Part shown: piece after piece, positions 19,753-29,191 of the stretch
Layout: every line of letters starts with the position of its first letter
Position numbering within the stretch: the first letter of the stretch is position 1
Source of the DNA: Campylobacter concisus
GTDB taxonomy: Bacteria > Campylobacterota > Campylobacteria > Campylobacterales > Campylobacteraceae
DNA: 64,000 nucleotides
Direction of reading: 5' to 3'
Assembly (NCBI RefSeq): GCF_003048535.1
Contig: NZ_PIRQ01000002.1
Location: 62,001-126,000 of the forward strand
The notes under the pieces: generated by a model
Seen by the model: the letters and a program-made list of their open reading frames with translations, nothing else
What the model was told of the DNA's origin: nothing
The model's database searches: none
Made by a program: the position numbers and the translations under genes

Positions 19753-20936
19753 AAAGTGCTCCTTATATCTTCTATGATCGCATCAGAGCTTGCTTGCACA
19801 GTGATCTTGCTCTTTTTGGCATCACTATCTATTATACCGCCAATCTCGCTGGCTTTTGCGATGTAGATGTTTTCAACTAGGCTAAATAACGCCTTTTGGT
19901 TAAATATAAACTCACCACTTATTATTACTGGGTTAAATTGTGCGCACTCGATTGGATTATGCCCACCGATATTTGGTACAAAACTGCCTCCAAGCACTAC
20001 TATATCGCTAATAGCATAGACATTTACAAGCTCGCCTAAAGTGTCAAGCAAATTTACTTTAGCTTCAAATTTATACGTTTGACTAAATTTCGCAAAGCTA
20101 AAATCATGCTTTTTAGCGTAGTCGCCTGCTATCTTCTCAACCTCTGTAAACCTCTCAGGATGGCGTGGAGCGATGATCAAGAGATCGTTTTCTTTTAAAT
20201 TTAAATTTTGCAAAATCATCTCTTCTTCGCCTGTATGCGTGCTTGCTAGCACGATCACTCTAGCTTTTGGCTTTTCATAAATTTTACTCACGCTTGGCAA
20301 AAACGAAGCTTTTATGTTACCAACGACCTCTGTTTCACCTGCACCAAGTGACTTTAGCCGCTCTTTATCAAGCTCACTTTGAGCGTAAATCTTATCTATA
20401 AATTTAAAAAGATACCTATAAAAAAAGCCAAATTTCAAGTAGCTTTTGTAGCTTCTGTCTGAAATTCTCGCATTTATTAATATCACACGGCTGCCTTTTA
20501 GCTTTGCCATGAAAACTAGCATAAGCCAAAGCTCAGCCTCAAAAATAACTAAAATTTTGCTCTTTTTTAGCCAAAATGGCAAAAAAATTTCAAATGGCAA
20601 AAATCTCGCGTTAGAGCAAATTTTACTTGCCGCTTCAAAGCCAGTATTTGTCACCACACTTATGGCTTTGCTATCAAATTTTTGCATCAAAGGTTTAAGT
20701 GCTTGCACTTCACCAAACGAACAAGCGTGAAAATGCACATCTGCATCTTGAAATTTAGGATTATTAAAGAGGAAAAAACGTGCTGGAATCGACTTATGAT
20801 ACTTTTTTTTAAAACTTAAGATGAGTAGAAAGATAGCCCCAAATAGATAGAGTATTGAGGCTAGAAAGTAATATATTATTATCACGAAATGTGTTATTGC
20901 TCTTGTTTGTATAAAATTCTGCCACAATGCGGACAT
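19749..20936 (-). CDS. waaA: 3-deoxy-D-manno-octulosonic-acid transferase
   Basis: WaaA (KdtA) adds Kdo sugars to the lipid A precursor at the inner membrane. The protein (395 residues from this ATG) has an N-terminal membrane anchor at about 17-42. It also has HACSFGEVQALKPLM with the family's general-base glutamate, LINARISDRSYKSYLKF, DKIYAQSELDKERL, and the nucleotide-sugar region APRHPERFTEVE...GGHNPIECAQFNPVI. The start is uncertain: the ATG at 20936 overlaps the upstream gene by 43 bases, and a GTG at 20885 would avoid the overlap. Neither has a strong ribosome site. Confidence 0.92.
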   Translation of the reverse strand: MSALWQNFIQTRAITHFVIIIYYFLASILYLFGAIFLLILSFKKKYHKSIPARFFLFNNPKFQDADVHFHACSFGEVQALKPLMQKFDSKAISVVTNTGFEAASKICSNARFLPFEIFLPFWLKKSKILVIFEAELWLMLVFMAKLKGSRVILINARISDRSYKSYLKFGFFYRYLFKFIDKIYAQSELDKERLKSLGAGETEVVGNIKASFLPSVSKIYEKPKARVIVLASTHTGEEEMILQNLNLKENDLLIIAPRHPERFTEVEKIAGDYAKKHDFSFAKFSQTYKFEAKVNLLDTLGELVNVYAISDIVVLGGSFVPNIGGHNPIECAQFNPVIISGEFIFNQKALFSLVENIYIAKASEIGGIIDSDAKKSKITVQASSDAIIEDIRSTL

Positions 20937-21601
20937 GTAACGATATCTTCGCCCTTGATAACAGCAGAGAAAGTTTTGTCATTTATCTGCATAAAGCAGC
21001 CATAACAAGCTTGTTTTTTTACAGGAACAACAGCCGTATTGTGAGCCCATTTTCTAATTTTTTCATAAAATGCCAAAATTTTTTGATTCATAGTGGCGAT
21101 AAGCTTGTCTTTTTTAGCATAAACTTCTTCACGTTCTTTCCCGATATTTTCAAGTTCAGATGAAGTTTTGCTTTTTATATTTTTTAAATTCTCTTTAAGT
21201 TCAGCTTTTTTTGCACCAAGCTCATCTTTTTGACTATTTTTACTATCTATTAGCTTCTCAAGTCTAGCGATCTCCTCATTTGCAGCCTCAAGTTGCTCTT
21301 TTGCAATATCCTCTTCAAGACTTAGAGCTTTTATCTCCTTTTCGCTTTTTGCACTTGAGCTTTTTTTAGCTACATCTTTTATCTTTGCACTAAACTCGGC
21401 AATATGAGCATTTGTTCCTAATTTTTGAGATTTTAAGTCACTTACCTCTTCATCTAGTCTTTCTATATTAACCGTTATGGTTTCGCACTCTTCTTCTATA
21501 TTTTTATAAGCCTTTTCTATGTCTTGAATGCGTGGTATAAAGCCATCTATTTGTTTATCAAGATCAGATAATTCAACTAATTGTTGTAAGTATTTATTCA
21601 T
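20894..21601 (-). CDS. Coiled-coil zinc-ribbon protein
   Basis: The 235-residue protein is almost wholly alpha-helical, with a long coiled coil from about residue 20 to 170. It ends with a C4 zinc ribbon: CYGCFMQIN and, about 25 residues later, CPHCGRILY. This is the C4-type zinc-ribbon family common in epsilonproteobacteria beside the Nif3-like gene. It may act in nucleic acid binding, but its function is not established. The ATG at 21601 was chosen because AAAGGAAAC lies just before it; an in-frame start 24 bases earlier lies within the end of the upstream gene. Confidence 0.85.
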   Translation of the reverse strand: MNKYLQQLVELSDLDKQIDGFIPRIQDIEKAYKNIEEECETITVNIERLDEEVSDLKSQKLGTNAHIAEFSAKIKDVAKKSSSAKSEKEIKALSLEEDIAKEQLEAANEEIARLEKLIDSKNSQKDELGAKKAELKENLKNIKSKTSSELENIGKEREEVYAKKDKLIATMNQKILAFYEKIRKWAHNTAVVPVKKQACYGCFMQINDKTFSAVIKGEDIVTCPHCGRILYKQEQ

Positions 21602-21618
21602 AATGTTTCCTTTTTTTG

Positions 21619-22341
21619 TTAGCAATATGTAAATGGATTTTTAGAATTGCGTATTATAACTTCAATTTTCAGATTTTGCAAATATTTTGCTAAAAAATCA
21701 CCAAAATAACGTTCACTTTCATAGTGATTTATATCGATTAAATTTAGCCCATTTTCCTTTGCATAAAGAGCTTGATGATACTTTAGATCGCCTGTCAAAA
21801 AGGCGTCTGCTTTTACATCTTGGATGAGATCTGCGCCACTTCCGGTGCAGATACAAATTTTAGAAATTTCATCTTTTGCATGAACCACTCTTAAATTTTC
21901 TAGCCCAAGTTTTTCTTTTACAAATTCACAAAGCTCGCTAAATTTCATCTTCACATCAGCATAGATCAAAAAGCCCTCTTTGTTTGAAATTTCAAGCCCC
22001 AAAACCTGCGTTACAAATTTTTCATTTAAAAATGCAAGGTCAGCGTTTGTATGAAGCGAGATGAGCGAGATATTTTTTATCATCATCTCTCTTATGAGTG
22101 AGCTTGGATAAAGGCTGTAGTCTAGGCTTTTTAGCTCCTTAAAAATGAGTGGATGGTGAGTGATGATGAGCGAATTTGGCAAGACATTTTGCAAAAGTTC
22201 GCTATCTAAATCAAGACTTAGATAAATTCGCTCAAATTCGCTATCAAATGAGCCAACTTGAAGGCCACTATTATCCCAAGGCTCTTGGCTCGCAAACGGG
22301 CAAATTTCATCTAGAATTTTATAAATTTCAGCTATTTTCAT
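21619..22341 (-). CDS. Nif3-like dinuclear metal-centre protein
   Basis: The 240-residue protein has the Nif3/YbgI metal-binding pattern: LIITHHPLIFKELKSLDY with paired histidines, SLHTNADLAFLNEKF, and the late DINHYESERYFGDF. It also has the opening EPWDNSGLQVGS. These proteins form hexameric toroids with two metal ions per subunit; their reaction is debated (GTP cyclohydrolase-like activity has been proposed for some). It lies between glyQ (six-base gap) and the zinc-ribbon gene. Confidence 0.92.
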   Translation of the reverse strand: MKIAEIYKILDEICPFASQEPWDNSGLQVGSFDSEFERIYLSLDLDSELLQNVLPNSLIITHHPLIFKELKSLDYSLYPSSLIREMMIKNISLISLHTNADLAFLNEKFVTQVLGLEISNKEGFLIYADVKMKFSELCEFVKEKLGLENLRVVHAKDEISKICICTGSGADLIQDVKADAFLTGDLKYHQALYAKENGLNLIDINHYESERYFGDFLAKYLQNLKIEVIIRNSKNPFTYC

Positions 22342-22347
22342 AAAATT

Positions 22348-23208
22348 TTACTTTTGCTCTAGGCTCTCTTTATAAGTTAGCGCACACTCTTTTGCAAGCT
22401 CTCGAATTTTTAGGATGTAGTCTTGCCTTTGCGTTACACTAATCGCTCCGCGCGCGTCAAGGACGTTAAATGTGTGAGCCGCAAGCATGCAGTAGTCGTA
22501 AGCTGGCAGTGAAATTTTAGCCTCTAAGCAGCGTTTGCACTCGTTAAATGCGTTTTCAAACTGGTTAAAAAGCATATCGACGTTTGCTACTTCAAAGTTA
22601 TATTTACTCCACTCGTACTCACCTTGTTTGTGAACGTCGGCATAGGTTACGATATTGCCACCCCTATCGTCCCAAACGATGTCGTAGACGCTATTTACAT
22701 CTTGTAGATACATGGCCAAACGTTCAAGGCCATATGTTATCTCACCAGAGATCAGCTCGCACGCGATGCCACCCACTTGTTGAAAATACGTAAACTGCGT
22801 CACCTCCATGCCGTCTAGCCAGACCTCCCAGCCTAGCCCCCAAGCGCCCAGCGTTGGGCTCTCCCAGTTATCCTCGACAAAGCGGATGTCATGATCTTTT
22901 AAATTTAACCCAAGCTTTTCAAGACTTTTTAGATAAAGCTCTTGGATATTTTCTGGACTTGGCTTTATGAGTACTTGAAACTGATAATAAGCGCCTAGGC
23001 GGTTTGGGTTTTCGCCATATCTGCCATCAGTCGGACGGCGGCTTGGAGCTACATATGCAGTAGCCCACGGCTTTGGCCCAAGGCTTCTTAAAAAAGTCGC
23101 TTGATGATAAGTACCAGCACCAGCTGGCATGTCGTATGGCTGAAGTATAACGCAACCTTGCTCTTGCCAATAGTTTTGAAGGGTTAATATTATTTGTGAA
23201 AATGTCAT
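22348..23208 (-). CDS. glyQ: Glycyl-tRNA synthetase alpha subunit
   Basis: GlyQ is the class II catalytic subunit of the bacterial alpha2beta2 glycyl-tRNA synthetase. The 286 residues contain the family hallmarks [53 protein letters not shown] and [19 protein letters not shown] good AAAAGGAAA ribosome site precedes the ATG. The beta subunit gene glyS is not in the window, so the two subunits are not adjacent on this side. Confidence 0.97.
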   Translation of the reverse strand: MTFSQIILTLQNYWQEQGCVILQPYDMPAGAGTYHQATFLRSLGPKPWATAYVAPSRRPTDGRYGENPNRLGAYYQFQVLIKPSPENIQELYLKSLEKLGLNLKDHDIRFVEDNWESPTLGAWGLGWEVWLDGMEVTQFTYFQQVGGIACELISGEITYGLERLAMYLQDVNSVYDIVWDDRGGNIVTYADVHKQGEYEWSKYNFEVANVDMLFNQFENAFNECKRCLEAKISLPAYDYCMLAAHTFNVLDARGAISVTQRQDYILKIRELAKECALTYKESLEQK

Positions 23209-23226
23209 TGCTTTCCTTTTAAAATT

Positions 23227-24765
23227 TTACTTTACATAGTGTATAACTGCACCAGGTCCTAGCGGTAGATCAAAAATGTACCAAAACGACATTAGCGCTG
23301 TCCAAGAAATTAAAAATGCAACCGTATAAGGAAGCATAATAGAAACCACTGATCCGATTTTTAACTCTTTATTGTATTTTTGCATAAAAGCTACTATCAA
23401 AACAAAAAACGGCATCAAAGGCGTTATTATATTTGTAGTAGAGTCACCTATTCTAAAAGCAGCCTGTGTAAGCTCTGGCGAGAGTCCAAGATTCATAAAC
23501 ATTGGTACAAAAATCGGAGCCATCATCGCCCACTTTGCAGAATCAACAGCTATAAATAAATTTATAAAAGCGATCAAGAAAATAAAAACTATGATAAGGC
23601 TAAGTCCAGTTAATCCGATCTCTTTTAGAAAAATAGAACCTTTTATAGAAAGCACTAGCCCAATATTTGAGGTATTAAAAAGATATGTAAATTGGGCTGC
23701 GAAAAATATCAAAACCAAAAAACCTGATAGCTCAGAAATAGATTGTTCCATAAATTTTATGGCGTCATTACTGCTTTTTATACTCCTAGCACCTACACCG
23801 TAAGCGACACCTACCACTATAAAAAGTAACATCATAAAAACAACAATAGAATGCATAAAAGTAGATTTCATAAAGCTTTCATTGCCTTTTGCTCCAAATA
23901 AAGAGCCTGAAGGCAAAATAGCCACAAGCAATAAAATCACAAAAACAATCAACGCTATTAGCGAAAATTTTAAGCCACGTTTTTGCTCTGCACTTATCTC
24001 GCTATGCTCTTTTAGGCTAAAATCACCCAAAAAATCAAATTTACCAAGCCTAGGCTCTACGATTTTATCTGTCACAAACCAGCCAACAAATACGATCAAA
24101 AATGTCGAAGCGATCATAAAATACCAATTTGCAGTTGCTAGTACCACATAATCTGGATTTAACACGCTAGCTGCTTGCATAGAAAATGCCGCAAACATCG
24201 GGTCATTTGTACCGATTAATAAATTTGCCGACCAGCCACCGCTAACACCAGCAAAAGCAGCAGCTAGTCCAGCAATTGGATGACGACCAAATCCAGCAAA
24301 TAAAATAGCTCCAAGCGGGATTAGCACAACATAGCCAACCGAGGAAGCAACATTTGACATTACACCAAGGAAAATAACGATTGGAGTTACCCATATTTTG
24401 GAAGATTTTAAGGCAATCTTTGTCATAAGTGCTGATAAAAGTCCAGACTTGTCTGCGATACCAATACCTAGAATAATCGCAAAAACTACTCCCAAAGGAT
24501 AAAAATTAGTAAAATTTTTAAGCACAGACGAAACAAAAGATCTAAGACTATCAGCAGAAAGCAAATTTATAACATTTGCATTAAGCTGTGATATTTGTCC
24601 ATCTTTGATAGCCTGGTAGCTTACACCAACGCCCATCTTTTCTAATACAAACGATATTATTATCGTAATAATCGAAAGATAGATAAAAAGCATAGTTGGA
24701 TTTGGTAATTTGTTACCAAAATTTTCAATAAAACTTAAGATTGAACTATTGTTTTTTTTATTCAT
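23227..24765 (-). CDS. AbgT-family transporter
   Basis: The 512-residue protein has about 12 hydrophobic helices and AbgT family segments: ENFGNKLPNPTMLFIYLS near the start, GVSGGWSANLLIGTNDP in the middle, and GDSTTNIITPLMPFFVL near residue 455. Family members move p-aminobenzoyl-glutamate or expel sulfonamides by proton exchange; the substrate here is unknown. It follows the GyrI-like gene by five bases, which raises the possibility that its expression is linked to the regulator-like pair upstream. Confidence 0.9.
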   Translation of the reverse strand: MNKKNNSSILSFIENFGNKLPNPTMLFIYLSIITIIISFVLEKMGVGVSYQAIKDGQISQLNANVINLLSADSLRSFVSSVLKNFTNFYPLGVVFAIILGIGIADKSGLLSALMTKIALKSSKIWVTPIVIFLGVMSNVASSVGYVVLIPLGAILFAGFGRHPIAGLAAAFAGVSGGWSANLLIGTNDPMFAAFSMQAASVLNPDYVVLATANWYFMIASTFLIVFVGWFVTDKIVEPRLGKFDFLGDFSLKEHSEISAEQKRGLKFSLIALIVFVILLLVAILPSGSLFGAKGNESFMKSTFMHSIVVFMMLLFIVVGVAYGVGARSIKSSNDAIKFMEQSISELSGFLVLIFFAAQFTYLFNTSNIGLVLSIKGSIFLKEIGLTGLSLIIVFIFLIAFINLFIAVDSAKWAMMAPIFVPMFMNLGLSPELTQAAFRIGDSTTNIITPLMPFFVLIVAFMQKYNKELKIGSVVSIMLPYTVAFLISWTALMSFWYIFDLPLGPGAVIHYVK

Positions 24766-24770
24766 TTTTT

Positions 24771-25190
24771 CTAACCTAAAATAGATATAAAAATTTTTAT
24801 CTCGTCACTGCTGTAAAGCTCAAAATCTGTTTCATAGGCTCTTTTTAGCTCACTACTTTCAAAATATTTCCAAATTTCACCCCAAAATTTTGCAACATTT
24901 TGCGGCTCTCTTGCAAAACTAAAAACGGCATATTTGCCACTTTTTATCTCTAAAATTTTATCACTTTTGTGGCTTAATTTTGTACCGATGAAGTTATCGT
25001 AATGTCCATCAAAATCGCTTTCATAGTTGCAGTAAACGCTATAAATTTCACTCTTGCCATCATAGTATTCACTCATAAATTTAGACCATAAAGCCGGAAT
25101 TTTACCCTTGCCGTCTATCTCATCTTCATTTTTAGTGCGAGTTTTTACTCCGTAAATTTCAAAGCTATCTTCTAAATTTATAATCTTCAT
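24771..25190 (-). CDS. GyrI-like effector-binding domain protein (no DNA-binding part)
   Basis: The 139-residue protein looks like a single GyrI/AraC-type effector-binding domain: SFEIYGVKTRTKNEDEIDGK, a central IYSVYCNYESDFDGHYDNFIG, and late KYAVFSFAREPQ...WGEIWKYFESSE...YETDFELY. The last motif is typical of this ligand-binding fold. There is no DNA-binding domain. The gene starts three bases after the stop of a gene that encodes a MerR-like helix-turn-helix plus coiled coil, and is followed by the AbgT transporter gene. It may sense small hydrophobic or amphipathic molecules. Confidence 0.75.
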   Translation of the reverse strand: MKIINLEDSFEIYGVKTRTKNEDEIDGKGKIPALWSKFMSEYYDGKSEIYSVYCNYESDFDGHYDNFIGTKLSHKSDKILEIKSGKYAVFSFAREPQNVAKFWGEIWKYFESSELKRAYETDFELYSSDEIKIFISILG

Positions 25191-25193
25191 AAA

Positions 25194-25667
25194 CTACTTT
25201 TGTCCGTTAAAATTTTCAACCGCTTGGTTCCACATGAGCTTGTATTTTCGTTTTAGAAATTCAACTTCATCTTGTGAAATTTTAAGCTGCTTTGTAAGCG
25301 TCTCGACTGTTTTTCTATCTTCATCATAGAGCTCTTGCATCGAAATGAGCGCCTCTTTTAAAAATTTATTCTCATTTCTTAGGGTTTCAAGCGTCTCATC
25401 CTTTGCGTCAAGCACCTTTTCGTGTAAATTTAATATCGTTCCAATCGTCTTTTCAACAAAGCTGATACCATCTTGGCCTTGCGGTTGCATAGATAAATTT
25501 TGCGAAACACTAGGCACCACACTCATCGTTCCTTCGCTCGCTTCTATCAAAATTTCTCCATTTTCCTCTTTGGTTTTCAAAACGCCACGATTTATCATAT
25601 CTTCGATAACTTCACGCTCCAAGTGCACAAGTTTGCAAAATTCATCAACACCAAGATAAGTCTGCAC
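25194..25667 (-). CDS. DUF3972-type protein with MerR-like HTH and coiled coil
   Basis: The 157-residue protein begins with a winged-helix/MerR-like segment (YLGVDEFCKLVHLEREVIED then MINRGVLKTKEENGEILI). A serine-rich linker follows, then a coiled coil from about residue 85 to 150. I associate it with DUF3972, a family of epsilonproteobacterial proteins, with moderate certainty. It may bind DNA, or act as a structural adaptor. It lies 12 bases after purE and three bases before the GyrI-like gene. Confidence 0.65.
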   Translation of the reverse strand: MQTYLGVDEFCKLVHLEREVIEDMINRGVLKTKEENGEILIEASEGTMSVVPSVSQNLSMQPQGQDGISFVEKTIGTILNLHEKVLDAKDETLETLRNENKFLKEALISMQELYDEDRKTVETLTKQLKISQDEVEFLKRKYKLMWNQAVENFNGQK

Positions 25668-25679
25668 CGCTTCTCCTTT

Positions 25680-26174
25680 TTACAGTATCACTTCAACCTT
25701 TGAAGAGTCTTCCTCTAAGGCCTTTATCTTTGCCTCTCTATCGGCTTTTAGAGCACTTGCTAGCCCCTCATCTTCAAGAGCTAAAATTTGCACCGCCAAA
25801 TAAGCTGCATTTATAGCACCAGCCTTGCCGATAGCTAGAGTTGCCACTGGCATACCACTTGGCATTTGTACCGTTGAGTAAAGTGCGTCAACGCCGCTCA
25901 GAGCTGAGCCTGCCATAGGTATACCGATAACTGGCTTGGTTGTATTTGCAGCGATCGCTCCAGCTAAGTGAGCTGCCATGCCCGCAGCTGCAATAAATAC
26001 TTTTGCGCCCTTTTTCTCAGCATTTGCGACGTACTCGCTCGTCCTTTTTGGACTTCTATGAGCTGAGCTTATTATCAACTCATATTTTACGCCAAATTTT
26101 TCTAGAGTTTTTGCCGCCTCGCTAACGATCTCATAGTCACTCTTGCTTCCCATTATAACAGAAACAAATTTCAT
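25680..26174 (-). CDS. purE: N5-carboxyaminoimidazole ribonucleotide mutase
   Basis: PurE moves the carboxyl group of N5-CAIR to form CAIR in purine synthesis. The 164-residue protein contains SVIMGSKSDYEIVSEA, the active-site SAHRSPKRTSEY, and AAAGMAAHLAGAIAANTTKP, all characteristic of class I PurE. PurK, the usual partner, is not adjacent. It starts within the last codon of the U32 gene (four-base ATGA overlap). Confidence 0.97.
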   Translation of the reverse strand: MKFVSVIMGSKSDYEIVSEAAKTLEKFGVKYELIISSAHRSPKRTSEYVANAEKKGAKVFIAAAGMAAHLAGAIAANTTKPVIGIPMAGSALSGVDALYSTVQMPSGMPVATLAIGKAGAINAAYLAVQILALEDEGLASALKADREAKIKALEEDSSKVEVIL

Positions 26175-27430
26175 ATTTTCTCCCTCAAAAAGCTAAATTT
26201 TGGCAGCTTAACGCCAAGGTTTATCTCATTTTCATTACCGCTGTGAATTTCGCTCATGACCTTGCCTTTTTTAGTGATGAGTTGTTTAAATTTGATAAAT
26301 TTTTTGCCATCTTGTGAATAGACCTTTGAAATTTCATTTTCACTATCTTCTATACGTGATCCAGTCGGCGCTACGATCTCATAGCTGTTTCCTGGAAAAA
26401 TTTTATATTTACATTTAAAAAACTCGCCATCTTCGCTTATGGCATTTACCTGATGAGTGCCCTCCTCTAGGCTACTAACATGATTTTGCGTATCGGTTCG
26501 TTCATAAGGTCTATGCACCAAGTAGCCGTCCGTAAAGCCGCGATTTTTCAGTGTATTTATCTCATTTTCATAAATTTGCGCGTCAAATTTACCATCCAGT
26601 GCATCATCTATCGCCATTTTATAAGCTCTCGCTGTGCAAGCTGCGTAATACTCGCTCTTTGTGCGACCTTCTATTTTTAGGCTATCTATCACGCCGCTAT
26701 CAACGATCTCTTTGATGTGCGAGATGAGGCAAAGATCCTTTGAGTTCATGATGTGAGTGCCATTTTCGTCCTCTTCTAAGCGAAAAAGCACGCCACTCTC
26801 TTCGTTTTTAGCGTATAGCTCATACTTAAATCTGCAGTCATTTGCACAGCTGCCGCGATTTGACATACGTCCGCTTTGCACTGAGCTTACTAAGCACCTG
26901 CCAGAGTAGGCAAAGCACATCGAGCCATGGACGAAAATTTCGATATCAAGAGTTGGAATTTCTTCTTTTATCTTTATGACATCTTTTAAGTTCATCTCGC
27001 GTGCTACGACGATACGTTTTGCGCCCATGTCATGATAAATTTTTGCATCAAGCATGTTCATGACATTTGCCTGAGTTGAGAGATGTATCTCGATATCAGG
27101 AGCGATGGCTTTTGCTAGACTCATAACGCCTGGAGTTGCGATGATAAAGGCATCTGGCTTCATAGCCGAGATAGTCTGCAAGTGCCTTTTTAGTGGCTCG
27201 ATCTGAGAGTTAAAAGGAAAAGCATTTATGGTCGCATAAAATTTCTTTCCCTTTGCATGTGTGTAGTCTATCGCCTCTTTGAAAGTCTCAAGGTTAAACT
27301 CCCTTGCCGATCTAGTCCTTAGTGAAAAGCTAGCCACAGAGCCATAAACAGCGTCGGCTCCGTATTCAAGGGCGATTTTAAGTTTTGTTAAATTTCCAGC
27401 TGGAGATAAAAGCTCAGGCCTTTTTAGCAC
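26171..27430 (-). CDS. Peptidase U32-family protein (TrhP-like)
   Basis: The 419-residue protein carries the U32 signature VHGSMCFAYSGRCLVSS and a nearby SNRGSCANDCRFKY, giving four conserved cysteines for an iron-sulfur cluster. It begins PELLSPAGNLTKLKIALEYG, the standard opening. Although named a peptidase family, the E. coli member TrhP hydroxylates the wobble uridine of tRNA, and that role is more likely than proteolysis here. It shares one base with the cheZ stop (TAATG). Confidence 0.9.
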   Translation of the reverse strand: MLKRPELLSPAGNLTKLKIALEYGADAVYGSVASFSLRTRSAREFNLETFKEAIDYTHAKGKKFYATINAFPFNSQIEPLKRHLQTISAMKPDAFIIATPGVMSLAKAIAPDIEIHLSTQANVMNMLDAKIYHDMGAKRIVVAREMNLKDVIKIKEEIPTLDIEIFVHGSMCFAYSGRCLVSSVQSGRMSNRGSCANDCRFKYELYAKNEESGVLFRLEEDENGTHIMNSKDLCLISHIKEIVDSGVIDSLKIEGRTKSEYYAACTARAYKMAIDDALDGKFDAQIYENEINTLKNRGFTDGYLVHRPYERTDTQNHVSSLEEGTHQVNAISEDGEFFKCKYKIFPGNSYEIVAPTGSRIEDSENEISKVYSQDGKKFIKFKQLITKKGKVMSEIHSGNENEINLGVKLPKFSFLREKI

Positions 27431-28188
27431 TATTTTTTACCCAAACTTTCTATCAAGGCTTCGATATCGTCGTTGCTCACTAAGTTTTCAGTCGTTGTAT
27501 CGCCTGCGATGTGAACAGCAGAGCCAACACGTTTTTCATCGTCGATTTTACCTTCAAACAAGGTATTCATATATTTGCTAAGTGCCCTCATAACGTTGAT
27601 AACACGCTCGATCTTTTGTCTATGGATGTCTTGATACTGCATCATATCCATAGCCATCATGATCTCATCTTGCCCCATTTGTAAATTTCCGATGATATTA
27701 TCGATCGTGCCAAGAAGTGAGTTGTTTTTCTCTAAAGCCTCGCTAAATGCGGCAATCTTTGGAAATTTCTCACTTAGTGTCGTAAATAGCTCAATGTTTG
27801 AGTTTATCGCGTCTTTTAGGCTATTTGAGTCGCTCTCAGCGTCCATGAAAAAGTTATTTATCGTCTCAAGCTTGTCAAACATCTGAGTAGCTTTCTCTTC
27901 GCTATCTCTTGTTACATCGTCAAGCTGATGAACCATTTTGTGATCTTCCGTTGGTGGTGGTGGTGGCCAAACACCATCTGCACTCACTCTGTAATTTTCC
28001 GCATTCTTTGAATTGCTTTCTGATTTTGACTGTGGCTCATCTTTAGTATCGATTGCTTCTGCAACTTCTGTTACCTCGTCCATATCCTCTTTGACGTCCG
28101 CAACCTCTTGGCCAGCATCTTCTTTAGTATCATCTAACTCATCATCTAGCCCACCTGCCATAAGTGCGTCAAGTTCCTCTTGGGTCAT
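27430..28188 (-). CDS. cheZ: Chemotaxis protein phosphatase CheZ
   Basis: CheZ dephosphorylates CheY-P to end tumbling signals. The 252-residue protein has an acidic N-terminal stretch (about 1-65), a proline run near residue 88, and a long four-helix core containing MMAMDMMQYQDIHRQKIERV. The D-x-x-x-Q dephosphorylation motif lies in this region (MMQYQDIHRQ). It ends with NDDIEALIESLGKK, which resembles the CheY-binding tail of enteric CheZ. This diverged form is typical of epsilonproteobacteria. It is the first gene of the operon running to purE and beyond. Confidence 0.87.
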   Translation of the reverse strand: MTQEELDALMAGGLDDELDDTKEDAGQEVADVKEDMDEVTEVAEAIDTKDEPQSKSESNSKNAENYRVSADGVWPPPPPTEDHKMVHQLDDVTRDSEEKATQMFDKLETINNFFMDAESDSNSLKDAINSNIELFTTLSEKFPKIAAFSEALEKNNSLLGTIDNIIGNLQMGQDEIMMAMDMMQYQDIHRQKIERVINVMRALSKYMNTLFEGKIDDEKRVGSAVHIAGDTTTENLVSNDDIEALIESLGKK

Positions 28189-28323
28189 AAAAGCTCCTAA
28201 TAAAATTTGGCTTGATTATATAGGATTTAAATAAAAAGTAAGTTTAAAGGCAATGCTTTTATCTTTAAATTTATAAATTTTTAGATAGCATTTTTAAAAA
28301 TAAACGACCTTAAAAGGCTAAAA

Positions 28324-29103
28324 ATGACCGTCGATCTTCACAACCACACGCCACTTTGCAAACACGCAGTTGGCGAGCCAAGAGAGTATGTACAAAACGC
28401 AATAAAAGCTGGCACAAAATACTTTGGTTTTAGCGATCACGCACCGATGAACTACGATGAAGCTTACAGAATGAGCTTTGATGAAATGCAAGGCTATGAA
28501 GACGAAATTTTACATTTAAGAGATGAATTTAGTGGTGAGATAGAAATTTTGCTTGGCTATGAGATGGATTTTTTAGATGGATTTATGGATGAGCGAGTTT
28601 TTGCTAGAAAAGTTGATTACCTGATAGGCTCTGTGCATTTTTTTAATGGCTGGGCATTTGACAATCCAGAATTTATCGGTGGCTACGAGGGCAAAGACTT
28701 AGATCAAATTTGGCAAGAGTATTTTGATCATGTAGAAAGATCAGCCAAGCTTGGCAAATTTGATATTATGGGACATATCGATCTTTTAAAACTTTTTAAA
28801 TTTTTGCCAAAAAAGGATGTTAGAATTTTGGCTAAAAATGCAGTAAATGCGATAAAAGAAGCAAATTTAGTTGTTGAGATAAATGCCGCTGGCTTTAGAA
28901 AACCTATCGGCGAGCAATATCCAAGCGTAAATTTACTTGAACTAATAGCCGAAAAAGATATAACCATCACCTTTGGCTCAGACGCTCACACAAAAGAGGA
29001 TATCGGTAAAAATGGTGAAATTTGCGAGCAAATAGCTAGAGATTTAGGTTATTCAAAAAGTGCTATTTTTAAAAATAGAGATAGAGAATTAGTAAAATTT
29101 TAG
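28324..29103 (+). CDS. PHP-domain histidinol-phosphatase
   Basis: The 259-residue enzyme shows the PHP metal-binding pattern: TVDLHNHTPLCKHA at the N-terminus, FGFSDHAPM, ILLGYEMDF, YLIGSVHFF, DIMGHIDLLK and ITFGSDAHTKEDIG near the end. This matches HisK-type (PHP) histidinol-phosphate phosphatase, which makes histidinol in histidine synthesis. No other his gene is adjacent. AAAAGG lies eight bases before the ATG. It is divergent from cheZ and precedes glnA by 88 bases. Confidence 0.9.
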   Translation: MTVDLHNHTPLCKHAVGEPREYVQNAIKAGTKYFGFSDHAPMNYDEAYRMSFDEMQGYEDEILHLRDEFSGEIEILLGYEMDFLDGFMDERVFARKVDYLIGSVHFFNGWAFDNPEFIGGYEGKDLDQIWQEYFDHVERSAKLGKFDIMGHIDLLKLFKFLPKKDVRILAKNAVNAIKEANLVVEINAAGFRKPIGEQYPSVNLLELIAEKDITITFGSDAHTKEDIGKNGEICEQIARDLGYSKSAIFKNRDRELVKF

Positions 29104-29153
29104 ATTGGGTTCAAATAAAATATAAATTTAATCTTAAATATTAGGTTTTATGA

Positions 29154-29159
29154 TAGAAT
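29154..29159 (+). promoter_or_regulatory. Probable -10 element for glnA
   Basis: TAGAAT lies 32 bases before the glnA start, after a T-rich stretch (GGTTTTATGA) and an AT-rich upstream region, which is the usual look of a Campylobacter sigma-70 promoter. No strong -35 is seen. I saw no clear nitrogen-responsive (NtrC or sigma-54) site. Confidence 0.4.
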
Positions 29160-29191
29160 ACGAAAAATTTAAAAATTAAAAGGAGAAAAAA

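Noticed and set aside
28728..28970. Minus-strand open frame inside the PHP phosphatase gene
   Set aside because: It lies wholly within a well-supported gene and has no family pattern.
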